Shown one piece after another: positions 37,443-47,417 of a stretch of 64,000 bases of DNA. Each line of letters begins with the position of its first letter. Positions within the stretch are counted from its first letter, which is position 1. This stretch comes from Plasmopara viticola (taxonomy: Eukaryota; Oomycota; Peronosporomycetes; Peronosporales; Peronosporaceae), in the NCBI GenBank assembly GCA_001695595.3, contig MBPM02000024.1, positions 558,001-622,000 on the forward strand, in the 5' to 3' direction. The notes below the pieces were generated by a model. It was not told the origin of the DNA. It was given only the letters and a program-made list of their open reading frames with translations, and ran no database searches. Both the position numbers and the translations under genes were made by a program.

Positions 37443-37940
37443 CCTTAGCGCCAAACACACGTTTGAGCTTGCCCTCGAAGAAAACTCTAGCGTAACGTAT
37501 GATACTTACAAGGCCAATCTAACACATCTTCGTCTAATCGAAGGGTGTAAATTTTCTGGAGAGGATTTTTATCTACTTGAACACATCCTCTGAGACACGT
37601 ATAGTCAAAACAAGAGCTCAGTAGTTTTGCACTCTTCGACATTCAGTAGCTCTGACAGCTATGACAGTCCCTTCAACTGGAGTGCTCCTGCCACGACAAC
37701 ACGACCAATCCAGCTGCTAAAGCTTTTGTGAAGGATATCTTTTTGTCGATTACATGATGCCAGATTTCGATTTTTTATTGTCTCTCGAACCACTTAAAGC
37801 AGATCACATTTTCCACTCTTAGTGTTACGCATTTGGTCAGATAGTGCTATCACTACCATCTCCGGTGGCCGGTGCAGCTGGCAAATCTTGATATCATGCA
37901 AAATAGTGTATGATATTCAATCTCTAGATGCTTGGGGTCA
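37443..37940 (+). repeat. Dispersed repeat, copy B (pair of 18325-18930)
   Basis: See the partner at 18325 for the shared blocks. This copy reads HTFELALEENSSVTYDTYK and LIEGCKFSGEDFYLLEH before a stop, so the source was probably a coding region. It lies about 0.5 kb from GH131 copy 4, on its 3' side, as copy A lies on the 3' side of GH131 copy 1. Confidence 0.65.
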
Positions 37941-38450
37941 CACAGAACATATACTGAAATAATGTACAGGAAGACATTTGTCATATGTGTGACTATCTTG
38001 AGACGAAAAATCTCAGAATCGACATCTTTACTTTACTTTAAGAGTCAGGTGCGCGACTTTTTTAGGACAGCAAAATCGAAAAATTACCCCTCGTCTTATT
38101 AGCTTAAATTTGAAGGAATTAATTTTAGTATTCAAGTTTACATCACAATGGAATCTCGAACGTGTTTGTAAACTAGTATTTTACGCTCGTTGAGTTTCGA
38201 ATTTTAAGTAATGCAAATTAGACGGCCTAATAGCTACCGGAATTTATTGTTTGAGTTAAACACTTGGCCCGTATTCTACTCTGAGCCAGCGTATAGTAAT
38301 TACTACCGATAAAATCTACATCGAAAGCACTCTAGATACAAGCTCAGCCTAGTGATAATTCTGTACAATAACGAAATGTCACATCATGCATTCCATTTTG
38401 AATGTACAAGCAAAGATGCTTCAACACTCAGTGCCACTTGTTTGCTAACA
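37941..38450. repeat. 3' flank of GH131 copy 4, shared with copy 1
   Basis: Blocks such as tttattgtttgagttaaaca, acaataacgaaatgt and gagctgctcaatttgtttgtt match the 3' flank of copy 1 (20650-20905) in order. The first about 200 bases hold nothing recognised. Confidence 0.65.
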
Positions 38451-39050
38451 TCACCACTTGAGCTGCTCAATTTGTTTGTTTCGGACGAAGGTTGTCGTTC
38501 CAGGAAAAGCCAAGGAAGAAATTTCAGCTTGATTTTGCTCAGTACTCGAACCTCCGGATAGTATCGTTATGGAAACTCCGGTGGTAACCGAAATACCGTT
38601 GCGGTATTTCGTGGCATTGACACGAATCTCAAAAATTTGCGGCTCCGTAAAGATCATTTGCCAGGCGTATGGGTTCAAAAAAACCTCCTCTTTCATGACA
38701 CTTGGCCGAAAAGAGGTCGTCCCTTGAGCATTTCTGGTGATCTTTCAGAGCGACGGAAATTGGTCGGCTTTAAAGGATAGCGTTTTTATCCACGCCAATG
38801 TTAATGACGGCCGTGTCTTCCTTGCAGGATGATCGAGCATTCTGTGTACCATTCACGTAGTCCGAGACCTACCCATCTGTGCTACCATTGCGCATGGTAG
38901 AGATGTCTGTGCTTGTCCGTCAATACGTCGGTAGTAAGATTGAGTCCGCGACAATGCAAAGCAAGGTATTGATCGGAAGCAGCTTCGAAAGCCACAAGGT
39001 AAGCCGATGAGAGGGCTACTACGTTAGATTTGGCGGAAGTGAAGACCATG
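38451..39050 (-). pseudogene. GH131 glycoside hydrolase, copy 4, internally deleted
   Basis: The minus strand begins with an ATG at 39048-39050 followed by the family's N-terminal sequence and LALHCRGLNLTTDVL. It keeps a degenerate TQNARSS-like block and the PYAWQMIFTEPQIFEIRVNAT segment, and then jumps directly to GISVTTGVS and a GGSSTEQNQA tail. About 100 residues of the catalytic domain, including the PGTWYNFGIG region, are missing, and there are frame breaks before the middle block. It is head-to-head with the intact copy 5. Confidence 0.82.
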
Positions 39051-40166
39051 CTTGAATTTAGCGTTGTCGATGTGAGTTGCTCTAGGCACATTGTATGGGG
39101 CACGATGAAGCAATTTTAAAGGATCGCAAAGCGCTTTATCGAGATAATCCATTTGCCAATCCGCCGCGTCTCAAAATGTTCGCTTTCATAAAGCTTTTTC
39201 ACATCTTGGGTTAAGTTTTTAGGCTCTATCCTTGATTGATTGCGTAAACAATTATTTAGGATATAGCACCTAAATCCACCTCATGCAGGGCACGCAAGGT
39301 GACGTATTATAATTTAGCAGCGCGCATCGCGATGAGTCCCGCACCCTTTTACGACTTCACACTTACGGATATCACACCTGATTTGTTTTTGAGATTTAAA
39401 GAGGTTTTAGTACAGGGCAGTCTTGTGTCCAACGCTCACTCCGTAAATCAAGTTCACAGGCAGTATTTCGAATACTAGTTTATTGCAACTTTAGTATTGG
39501 GCGCATTTCTGTCCAACACACAAGCGAGCCGTCATTTATCGGCCATAATATAACTGCGTATGAAACCAGCACTGATAATATCGAACAATCTTTTTATACC
39601 CGATACGCTGAAAATGATAGAGACAGCGCTGTGTTGGCCAATCGTCCGCTTGCAAGGATTGCTCATCCTTTTCTCTTCGATCTTGCACATGTGACGTGGC
39701 CGCCAAGCCGCGATGGCCACCACCTCAAGTAGATTTTATGTCGGCTCCCTATAAAGTTACTGAACCTTCTTCTAAATTATTCAAAAGAAATTTGGACAGT
39801 GGGCTCGCCACTTTTGCGTAATTCGCTCCATAAGCCTATTAAATAGCATCGCGCTCGCAAATTTATTGTAAAAAAAAGAATGGATCCACACACCGAAAAG
39901 CGCTAAGTACTAGTCTACAATTGATACGTCAGCATTAAAAAGAATCACCCTCCTCGTTCGTACGAGGTATGGTATGATTCCAAAGTGTCTCAATGTTTAC
40001 GACTTTGTCTTCAATATCCACAAGACGGCATCCTTTCACCGTAATAGAATCCACTCGTGCGTTCTTGACCTTCACACTAAGTCACTCACCCAGAGATACG
40101 GCAAAGTGGCGAATGGATATTCTCTCGACAAGCCTTCGCTTCCATTCCAGCCTCCTCAATCCTTTA
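39051..40166. other. Divergent intergenic region between GH131 copies 4 and 5
   Basis: It contains no gene. Both ends carry versions of the GH131 leader, for example ggcaaatggatta.tctcga on the copy 4 side and gtggcgaatggatattctct upstream of copy 5. The middle is AT-rich and featureless; the 63-codon frame at 39532-39723 is not recognisable. Confidence 0.5.
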
Positions 40167-40181
40167 TCATTTTCCAATCTT
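40167..40181 (+). promoter_or_regulatory. Probable oomycete initiator (Inr-like) of the intact GH131 gene
   Basis: The sequence tcattttccaatctt lies about 40 bp before the start codon and fits the oomycete initiator pattern, a TCATT-type core followed by a pyrimidine/CAAT-type flank. Equivalent positions in copies 1-3 read ttatcttccaatctc, ttattttccaatcta and ttagtttccaatctt, so the element is conserved in the family. The assignment rests on pattern and position only. Confidence 0.5.
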
Positions 40182-40221
40182 CCTCAAGCACCTCACCTCG
40201 TCAACGTCTTGTCTTGAAACC

Positions 40222-41157
40222 ATGGTCTCCACCTCTGCGCTTCTCAACGTAGCAGCCCTCACCTCGGCCTACCTCGCCGCTCCTGTCGCGGGGGCGGCCC
40301 AAGCTCTCCCTTGGGACGGACGCGGCGTCAATCTGACGGTCAACACATTGTCGGACAAGTACATGACGTACGTCTTGACCTCGCGCGACAGTGACACGAA
40401 AAATAAGGTCTCGGACTATGTAAACATCACGCAGAATGCCCGATCGTCCTACAACGACGACACGGCCATCATTGCCATTGGCGTAGATGGCAACGCGACA
40501 TCTAAAGACGCGCCCAACTGCCGTCGCTCGGATCTGGTCCAAAACATCACTGGCAATGCACAAGGGACGACGTTTTTCCGGACCAGTGTCATGAAAGACG
40601 AGGCTTTTTTCAACGCGTATGCGTGGCAACTTATCTTTACCGAGTCCCTTATTTTTGAGATTCGCGTCGACGCTTCTCTCGAGACCCCCATGATCATGTA
40701 CCTGAACAACAATTCCTCTGATTCCAAGTGGGAGACCGAGTTTGAACCCGGTACGTGGTACAACTTTGGCATTGGCATCTCGGCGGCCCAATCGGGCAAT
40801 GGCTCTGTTCTCGAGTTTTACACGAGTGAGGGCGACGACGACCTCGTCCTTGAAAAGACCGACGACGTCGTGACGGACCTGCCAACAACTTATGAATTTC
40901 ACGTCGGGGCGCTGACTGAATCGAAGAATGGAAGTGAGCCCGTGATGAAGCAAGAGGCGGACGTTCTGTCCTTCAACGGCGTCTCTGTGACGGCCAAAGT
41001 CTCGACGGCAGGAACAAGCGGCGGATCGAGTTATGAGCAAGTGCAAGTGGACAATTCGTCCTTGACTTCCTATGGTACCCTTGCGGGGTCGCCCACGACG
41101 AGCGTTCTGTCCGAAAAAAACGCCACGAGCAGCGGAAAAGAGTGCGCTAGCACCTAA
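40222..41157 (+). CDS. Secreted glycoside hydrolase family 131 protein (intact copy)
   Basis: An uninterrupted 311-residue frame starts at the first ATG after a recognisable initiator. Residues 1-25 form a signal peptide, with likely cleavage in the AGAAQA region. The mature protein starts ALPWDGRGVNLTV and continues with NITQNARSSYNDD, GTTFFRTSVMKDEAF, AYAWQLIFTESLIFEIRVD, PGTWYNFGIGISAAQSGNGS and the FYTSEGDDDLV block. This order and spacing match the GH131 catalytic domain, a beta-jelly-roll family with activity on beta-glucans in characterised fungal members. Residues about 265-311 are a Ser/Thr-rich tail, and there are several N-glycosylation sites (NLT, NIT, NAT, NGS, NSS). Likely roles are plant or own cell-wall glucan hydrolysis outside the cell. 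It is the only intact member of five local copies, and its other strand is also open by chance. I am confident of secretion and fairly confident of the family. Confidence 0.85.
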   Translation: MVSTSALLNVAALTSAYLAAPVAGAAQALPWDGRGVNLTVNTLSDKYMTYVLTSRDSDTKNKVSDYVNITQNARSSYNDDTAIIAIGVDGNATSKDAPNCRRSDLVQNITGNAQGTTFFRTSVMKDEAFFNAYAWQLIFTESLIFEIRVDASLETPMIMYLNNNSSDSKWETEFEPGTWYNFGIGISAAQSGNGSVLEFYTSEGDDDLVLEKTDDVVTDLPTTYEFHVGALTESKNGSEPVMKQEADVLSFNGVSVTAKVSTAGTSGGSSYEQVQVDNSSLTSYGTLAGSPTTSVLSEKNATSSGKECAST

Positions 41158-41313
41158 GGGCTCAAAGTAGTACATTTCAACGCCTTCGAAATGAAGTGAA
41201 CCTCGTCTTGCTTTGATTTCCTGGATGGAGCTTTCATGCGAAAGTTTATCGTTACTATATAAACCTGGGGACCAATATTTTTGTCCGAGTTAATCACGGG
41301 TAAAGTATTGAGC

Positions 41314-41646
41314 TTAAACAATATATTCTTTTGTGCTTGTTAAAACGTATTGTTTGCAACCGTGTAGCTTGATATTCGGGACTTTGCCGGATCTTAATGC
41401 TCCTCCTTTCACTTCCTCTTGCACGCTCATTGCAAAATGCAGGGCTATAAGTTTAAAGGTGGCTTCTTGTTGAAAGGAGTCTTGAAAATAGCCAGCTAGC
41501 ATACTGAGGTATCTCGGAAATAACATAGTTGAATTTTGTATCTGATCAATCAGTCTACGTGCGGGCATAAAAACGAACACTGGGCAATCTTTCACCGAAA
41601 TTTTGTATATCTTACTGCACGCATCCTGTGTGAAAATGCGTGTCAT
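41314..41646 (-). other. Convergent reading frame paired with 30315-30632
   Basis: A 110-codon frame lies about 160 bp downstream of the intact GH131 gene on the opposite strand. It shares DAC..IY...V...PV and R.ID with the frame beyond GH131 copy 3. There is no signal peptide or recognised domain. It could be a small gene of unknown function or a relic of a longer one, but its conservation in place next to two GH131 copies is real at DNA level. Confidence 0.5.
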
Positions 41647-42810
41647 CGTGCCACTTTTAGAAGCACTTTCCCTTTCTGCCTAGCACGCGACACGGAGATC
41701 GTGCTCTTCTAGCAAGAGTTAGGCTAGAGGGATCAGACACAACACGCATCGGTAGCCCCAACGGTAACAGCTTCTTGCAAGCAAGCTCTGAAATCTTCAA
41801 CTTTATATAATAGGAGCGCTTGATCGTTCTCATTTGGACCAAGGAAGTAAGCATGGCCACTAATGTGACCTTAATCGGTGGGTTTAATGGTTGCACTCTC
41901 AAAATTACCTTAAACACAGAACTTCTTCACAAGCGAGTTTTGCGTCCTACGAACACACTTAGAGCGGTTGAGGGCTACGTTTTTTACGGCAAGAATTGAG
42001 TTCAGCCAGTCCTCCAGCTGTCTTACCTGCGAGAAAAGTAGTTGCAATTTTCTTGATTACATTCAATAGCTTATGAAGTCGACACCATCTATTAATTAGG
42101 TTGCCCAAGCAAGACAAGAAGGCTGTGCTCATTATTGGTATAAGTGTAGGCTCATCGTTAAGCAATAATGAAAGAGGTAATTTTTCTGAGAAAGAGGTGG
42201 ATCCTCTAAAATGACGCATATGTCTCGTCCACAAAGACCCAGAACAGATATGTCTTGAGCCCTCTGGACACCATTGTATATGTAATCAAGCAGAGCAACA
42301 ACTGCTTCCGTGCCTGCGGTAAATGATCCGTGACGTTCCGAAGCGAGTCAATGAAGTGAACCTTTATTTCATCGAATGGCTTACCAAGATGATGGTAGAA
42401 ATCAGGCGCTCGGAGACAGGAAAACGCTGGCCATCAATTGGGGCGAAGCGGCCTCCTCAAGAAAGCTTTGTTCTTATGTTGGTAGCGTGATTTATATACA
42501 GCATAAGCGCATATAGTCTAAGATCTTGGCAGCTCGTACAGAAGTTGCCAACAGCTGGACTGCTAGCTGTACGCGCACGTAGGTAAGGCTATAAAAATAT
42601 CCATTTGGAATTGCGGAAGAGACTTATACATTGGAAATTGCGAGGGCCGGTGAACGGTCGCACCCAAGAAAGTTTGACCGACAATCGAAGAGAGGTCAAC
42701 GAAAATAACTTAACCTTAGTTTGACTGGCTAGAAGGACAGTTCTAAACTATCTTATGCTTAAAAGCGATCCAGCTGTGAAGTCTGAAGATTTGTCTAGCA
42801 AAATACCATA
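41647..42810. other. Gene-poor stretch
   Basis: No gene is recognisable. The last about 200 bases may be the start of the gypsy protease region, but the reading frame is too damaged to say. Confidence 0.4.
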
Positions 42811-44560
42811 TTGTGTATACCCTTGGCATGGTTAAGTATGACTTGATCCTGGGCATGACATGGCTGGAAACACACGCGCCCTAGATGGACTGGTGAAAAA
42901 ATGCCATAGATGCCAGACACACGATAGTGCTTGCAAGGGTTTCGATCACTAGTATTTCCACCTATAAATGTTTTTGGCTCCTTTAAAGAGAATCTGGACA
43001 AATTTACAATCGGGATTACTAAAACTATCATAGGTACTGATACCTTTCCAAAGGCAAACGTGACGACGTCTTCATATCGTTTGTAACGGGTAAGCAAATT
43101 ATTGACTGCCGGAACCGCTCTTAGGACGATAAACATAATGGTCTACATAGTCCATTGTTTGCGGGAAACAATTGGTCCACGAAGCACAATAGTATATTTA
43201 ATTTCAGCCGCGGGAAAAGCTCCGGAAGTGAGTAACACACGCTCACAAGGTAAAGTGAAGAACACAAGACCACAAGTGTGCCGCCAACAGTGGATAACGT
43301 AACTCCACTAGATGACGAACGAATGCAATACGAACTCGATTTCTGGATGTCGCGAACGAATTTGTAAAGAAAAATTGTGGTGCGGAGCTATTAAATGTTT
43401 GAATATCAATGTCACTGAGCTCTTGGTGGAATGTTAAAGCAGATCATTTACCAGAGATGGTGTTCTAGTAGACGAAACCCTTCTTGATGATATAAAACGT
43501 ACTTTGTATTAGTTGATGATTCCTATGGCCACAGCATACGCTGTACTTTGGCTTCAGGTTCCTGAAGGATCGCAGAGACCAGAAGATCGTTTATTGAAGG
43601 ATTACTTTAATATGATGCCCGCCAATTCATCATCAAAGTGTTGAATGATTAAAGGAGTGAGATATTCTATTTACAAAGAACTGCGTAAATAATAATTAAT
43701 CCTGTCATGGAAGCAGTAGATGCGTTTTAATGCTTTCTTTGTTAGGATAGAAAAAAGGCATGGTGCGAGAACGGAAAATCTTACATATGTAGTCGTCTTC
43801 CTGTGCTTGAAGACCTAGCATTCTAGCTTTGGCTTGATGGCGCTTCTTCATCGCGGGCAAAGGACACGAAGTTATGTGAATCAATCTTTCGATGGCAATC
43901 AAGTATGAGTATGCAGACGGTCTAACGATAATTTTGTAGACTTCATTCGAGTCATATCTTCACAGGTCGAAGACTTGAAGCACAATATGCCGGTACAGGT
44001 ACATGGTCTTCCATGTAGGAGACATTCGCGTCGAGCGGAAGCAACTAATTTGGTACATACAACATGTTTGGTGGCCCTATATGTACAAGTGGGTGGTCAT
44101 ACATGAAAGGACTTGAAAAAGAAAAAACATGCGGTTCATAGGTCGGGTCACTTACAGAGCTTACCAATGCCGATAAACTGTTGGAGGTCCGTAAGCCTTG
44201 ACTTTGCTCTCGGCTTTCCGGACGACAATGGCAAAGATGTTCTCGTGCCTCCCAAGCAAGCTGTGTATCCGTCACGTGTTTTAGCCATTCTAATTGAACA
44301 ACAAAGAGCAAGGCAATTTATGGAAGCAGCATTTGAATACCAAGGCCTTCCACGCATACACGCTGTGTACCGCTGCGTTTTGGCAAGTGCTCTTTCAGTC
44401 AACGATTTTATTTACAGTTGACCATAGATGGTCGGACGGAAATGGTCAACCTAATGGTAGAAGGCAACTGCGCAATTTGTGCTCTGGGGTGCTTCATTTG
44501 TGTCTGAAAAAGCTTTTTATGGCTGCGAGTCGACCTATCAATGCGACTGATACAATCAAA
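42811..44560 (+). mobile_element. Ty3/gypsy pol relic (protease to integrase)
   Basis: At about 42817-42890 the plus strand reads YTLGMVKYDLILGMTWLE and then a stop and MDW, the end of the retropepsin domain (YDLILGMxWLxxHxPxIDW). The middle is too damaged to follow. At 44149-44410 a frame reads LQSLPMPINCWRSVSLDF (the integrase LQPLPIPxxxWxxVSxDF segment) followed by VLAILIEQQRARQF and YQGLPRI. A neighbouring frame continues TAAFWQVLFQS and DHRWSDGNGQPNGR, matching FTSxFWxxLF and the SDGQTERxNR motif. Order and orientation are those of one gypsy element with many frame breaks. LTRs were not found. Confidence 0.8.
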
Positions 44561-46786
44561 ATGTAAGCTTTTATGTAAATAGGCTATGATATTTTTTAGC
44601 TCCGACACGGAAGAAAAATTCTCACTTTTCGTGTTTATGAAGACTGAAATCCTACTGCAAGAAAAGCTGAGCTTGGCGTCTTCGACATGATGAAAGACCG
44701 TTTTAAAAACCTTTCACACTTCCTAAAAGCCAAAAATCACTATGCATCCCAAGACACTATCAAAGCACTTAACAATGATGTAGAGCGTTTTAGGAGGTCT
44801 TTCAATTAGTAAGACGCCGAACCTTATGTGATGCCTGAGGTGCTTCCAGCACTGTTTTAAAGCGTTGTCCTTGTACTTGACTTTTAAGAAAGCCAGATCA
44901 GAATGGCCTGACAGCAACCATAGCCACCAACACGAGGCTGAGTGGTCATGTTATTATAAAGCTTTGCGCTGTAAGTATGCTGCCAGCTTTGAGCTCACTA
45001 CGAGGGAAGCAAATTCCCGACGCAGCTCAAAGATCGCATGATAAACTTTCGGCAACCAACACAACTGCAAAGCTGATATGACACATCTCCGAAGGAGTTG
45101 CTCGCCTCTTAAGAGTCCAAAATGTCCCAAATAAGCCACTGCCTGACCGCTCGAGAGCACTCTCAAATGCATATACTATGTCGCGCTGAAGATGGCACTC
45201 TCCATAATGAAGAAGCAAAACCGAGTCAAATATAGGCCTCCATGGCTAGGAACAGCAATGCTAAAATGTTTAGTTTACCGGAAAGCAGGGGCGCTCATGT
45301 GCGCCAAAAAATTCTATGGAGTTATGTTCTATTGTGCTTCACAAAACTTTTACGATCCGTGAAATCAACTTTGGCACGCCTGGCTGAAAGCTGCTACCAA
45401 ATGAATTATGAGAAGAAAGACAATTTGTACTCAAGCCTCGGTCTATAATCGTACGCTTGGGCTAGTAGTAGTGATCTCAATTTGCACTCAACTTCCCGCT
45501 CCAGCGCCTGACTAGGCATTATGCCAAAGCCGAGATATTTTGAACTGAGCTTCCGAGAGATAAAATCATGCTCCGAGCATATCATACATATCGATTTGTC
45601 TAAAGTAGCTGTATTTTGAGCAGTAACACCCTCGAAAGTTTACTTTTTTATCAGATCGGCTTTATAACTTTAGCATAGTGTAAATAAAGAATACTCAAGG
45701 GTATTTTCTTCCGACCGGACGAAAGCCACTCTCGTCTTCTTGCTTCATGCGAAATCTTTGAGTAGGATTAAAATGGGGAGATAATAGCATGCAAAAAGCT
45801 GTCGCGCTTTCGAAACAAGTTTATTTCGTATACGCCACGCGAGGAAAGAAATCTCACGAAGCGTATGTTGGATGAGCTTACTACTCAGCAACATGGTCTG
45901 AAATTTACCCGCGTCTGCAAACTTCACAGCATCATTAATCAGGTCTTTCGTCGACAAGTCTTCAATTTTCCTTAGTTGGTACGCTATAATTTTAGTCACA
46001 AAGTCCACGCTGGTGACTTCGGACCTTGAATCTACCCGTAAAATATATGTCGTTTTTGGACCCCACCACTTGCTTTCTGGTGCCTAGTATTGGTGACCTC
46101 GGGTGGGTCTAACTTATTAAGATTAGTCATGGCTCCTTTTCTTTACTAGTGAGGCATTTTCATGGACGGTAGGTCTGACGTTGCGTCTGACAGCAGGAAT
46201 TCTTTCCAAAAGCACAAAATAAGATGTTGAGAAATATGGTCTGGGTGACGACCGATTAATTTCAACAATTGGCAGCGTTGTCGCTAACTTGGGGCTTCTT
46301 CGCAGCCAAAATTGGTGGAGAGCCAGGAAGTGTCTGCCGAAACGTCCTTGGCGCTCCTTGTCATATAAATTGCCCGAAGGCCGAGGCCAGCCTCACGCTC
46401 CACTTTGTGGAGGTCCAGAGGCTTTTCGGTATTCTTCTTTGCCTACGCGGCTCTTCGGTAAGCAAGGTTTGTTAAGGCTTTACATCCACGGCACATGCAC
46501 AACTTAAGTTGCAGGCGCAGATTTTTTAGGCATATCCTTTGTAGTTGGCGCAGTCTATAGCACAAGAGGGTGCCAAAGCAATCGTGTTGAGAGTCAAAGA
46601 GTCGCTTTAATTAGCCTTAAATGGTGACCTTCTTGTGTACTTGGTGATGGATAAAAGTCATCTACTTCTAGTTTAATGTAGCGGAGGAAGATGTGACGCG
46701 TAGCAGAGCTTTTGTCTGTAATAGTAACCCAAATAGACGCAAGTCGCGGACCAAGCGACGAACAAATCTGTCATATGGTACACTTC
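44561..46786. other. Gene-poor stretch with one dispersed repeat
   Basis: The interval 44825-45090 is the partner of the repeat at 34310-34580. Nothing else is recognised; the frames at 45745-46008 (minus) and 46269-46507 (plus) are short and without domains. Part of it may be the 3' end of the gypsy relic. Confidence 0.4.
44825..45090. repeat. Dispersed repeat, pair of 34310-34580
   Basis: Shared blocks are described at the partner. It lies just downstream of the gypsy integrase relic, so it may be that element's terminal region, in which case the 34.3-kb copy would mark another gypsy remnant. This is an inference from position only. Confidence 0.45.
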
Positions 46787-47113
46787 ATTGTATTGTATAG
46801 TATTACGTTATCGCGTTGCCAAGTTATGCACGTGCTAGGCTCAGTCTGGCTAGTCTACGGCATAGAGTGGTGTCCGCATATGTCGGGTCTCATTCGGCGG
46901 GCAGTGCATCCAGCACCGAGGTCGTGAGGGTCTTCCATTATTTTGTTTAGCTCTGACTTGGTAAGAGCCCAGGTGGCGCCCTGGTGCTGGAGACCGTCGC
47001 GTCGAGGGTGAGACTCTTTAGAGACCTGCAGGTGCCCGAGAGCACCTGCCCGAAGCGTGCGAGCATTTAGCCCCCGCGCTTGAAAGGAGGGCGTCACCTC
47101 AACCTTTTCCAAA
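46787..47113 (-). mobile_element. Internally deleted non-LTR retrotransposon derivative, copy 2
   Basis: It has the same three-piece structure as 15083-15411: the 3' end with a tattgta-type tail, a short internal piece containing agctctgacttggtaagagc, and the 5' end. Both internal junctions are the same as in copy 1, including a few bases at the first junction (attttg.tt) that are not in the full-length element. No clear target-site duplication is visible. It lies close to the 3' end of the laminin-type pseudogene. Confidence 0.85.
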
Positions 47114-47417
47114 GAAAGCAGAGATATAGTATAGAGAAAAGGATTTAGATTTTTGCCACAATCGGGATAGCACCTTGTATGCAATTATACAAGTCAATAA
47201 CTTAAAGAAACAGCGATTTGAATTCAAAGTGGTGACAAATCCGAGACGCGAAATTGTTAACACCTGAGATGTGATCAAGCTCTAATTTTCAAGTTCACAA
47301 ATCCAACGACAGCCCTTTGACTTATTTTATGTATACCAGCCTTGTAATTATACAGCAAAACGTCGTTTAAAATAGTCGACTTCCTGTCCTGGTCCATTGC
47401 AATCTTGGCCCCTAACA
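47114..47417. other. Intergenic
   Basis: About 300 bases of AT-rich sequence lie between the retrotransposon derivative and the end of the laminin-type pseudogene; no feature was seen. Confidence 0.5.

Noticed and set aside
40201..41175. A 324-codon open frame on the minus strand across the whole intact GH131 gene
   Set aside because: It mirrors the real gene, gives an Arg/Val-rich peptide without family resemblance, and similar shadow frames appear opposite the broken GH131 copies. It follows from the codon use of the sense strand.
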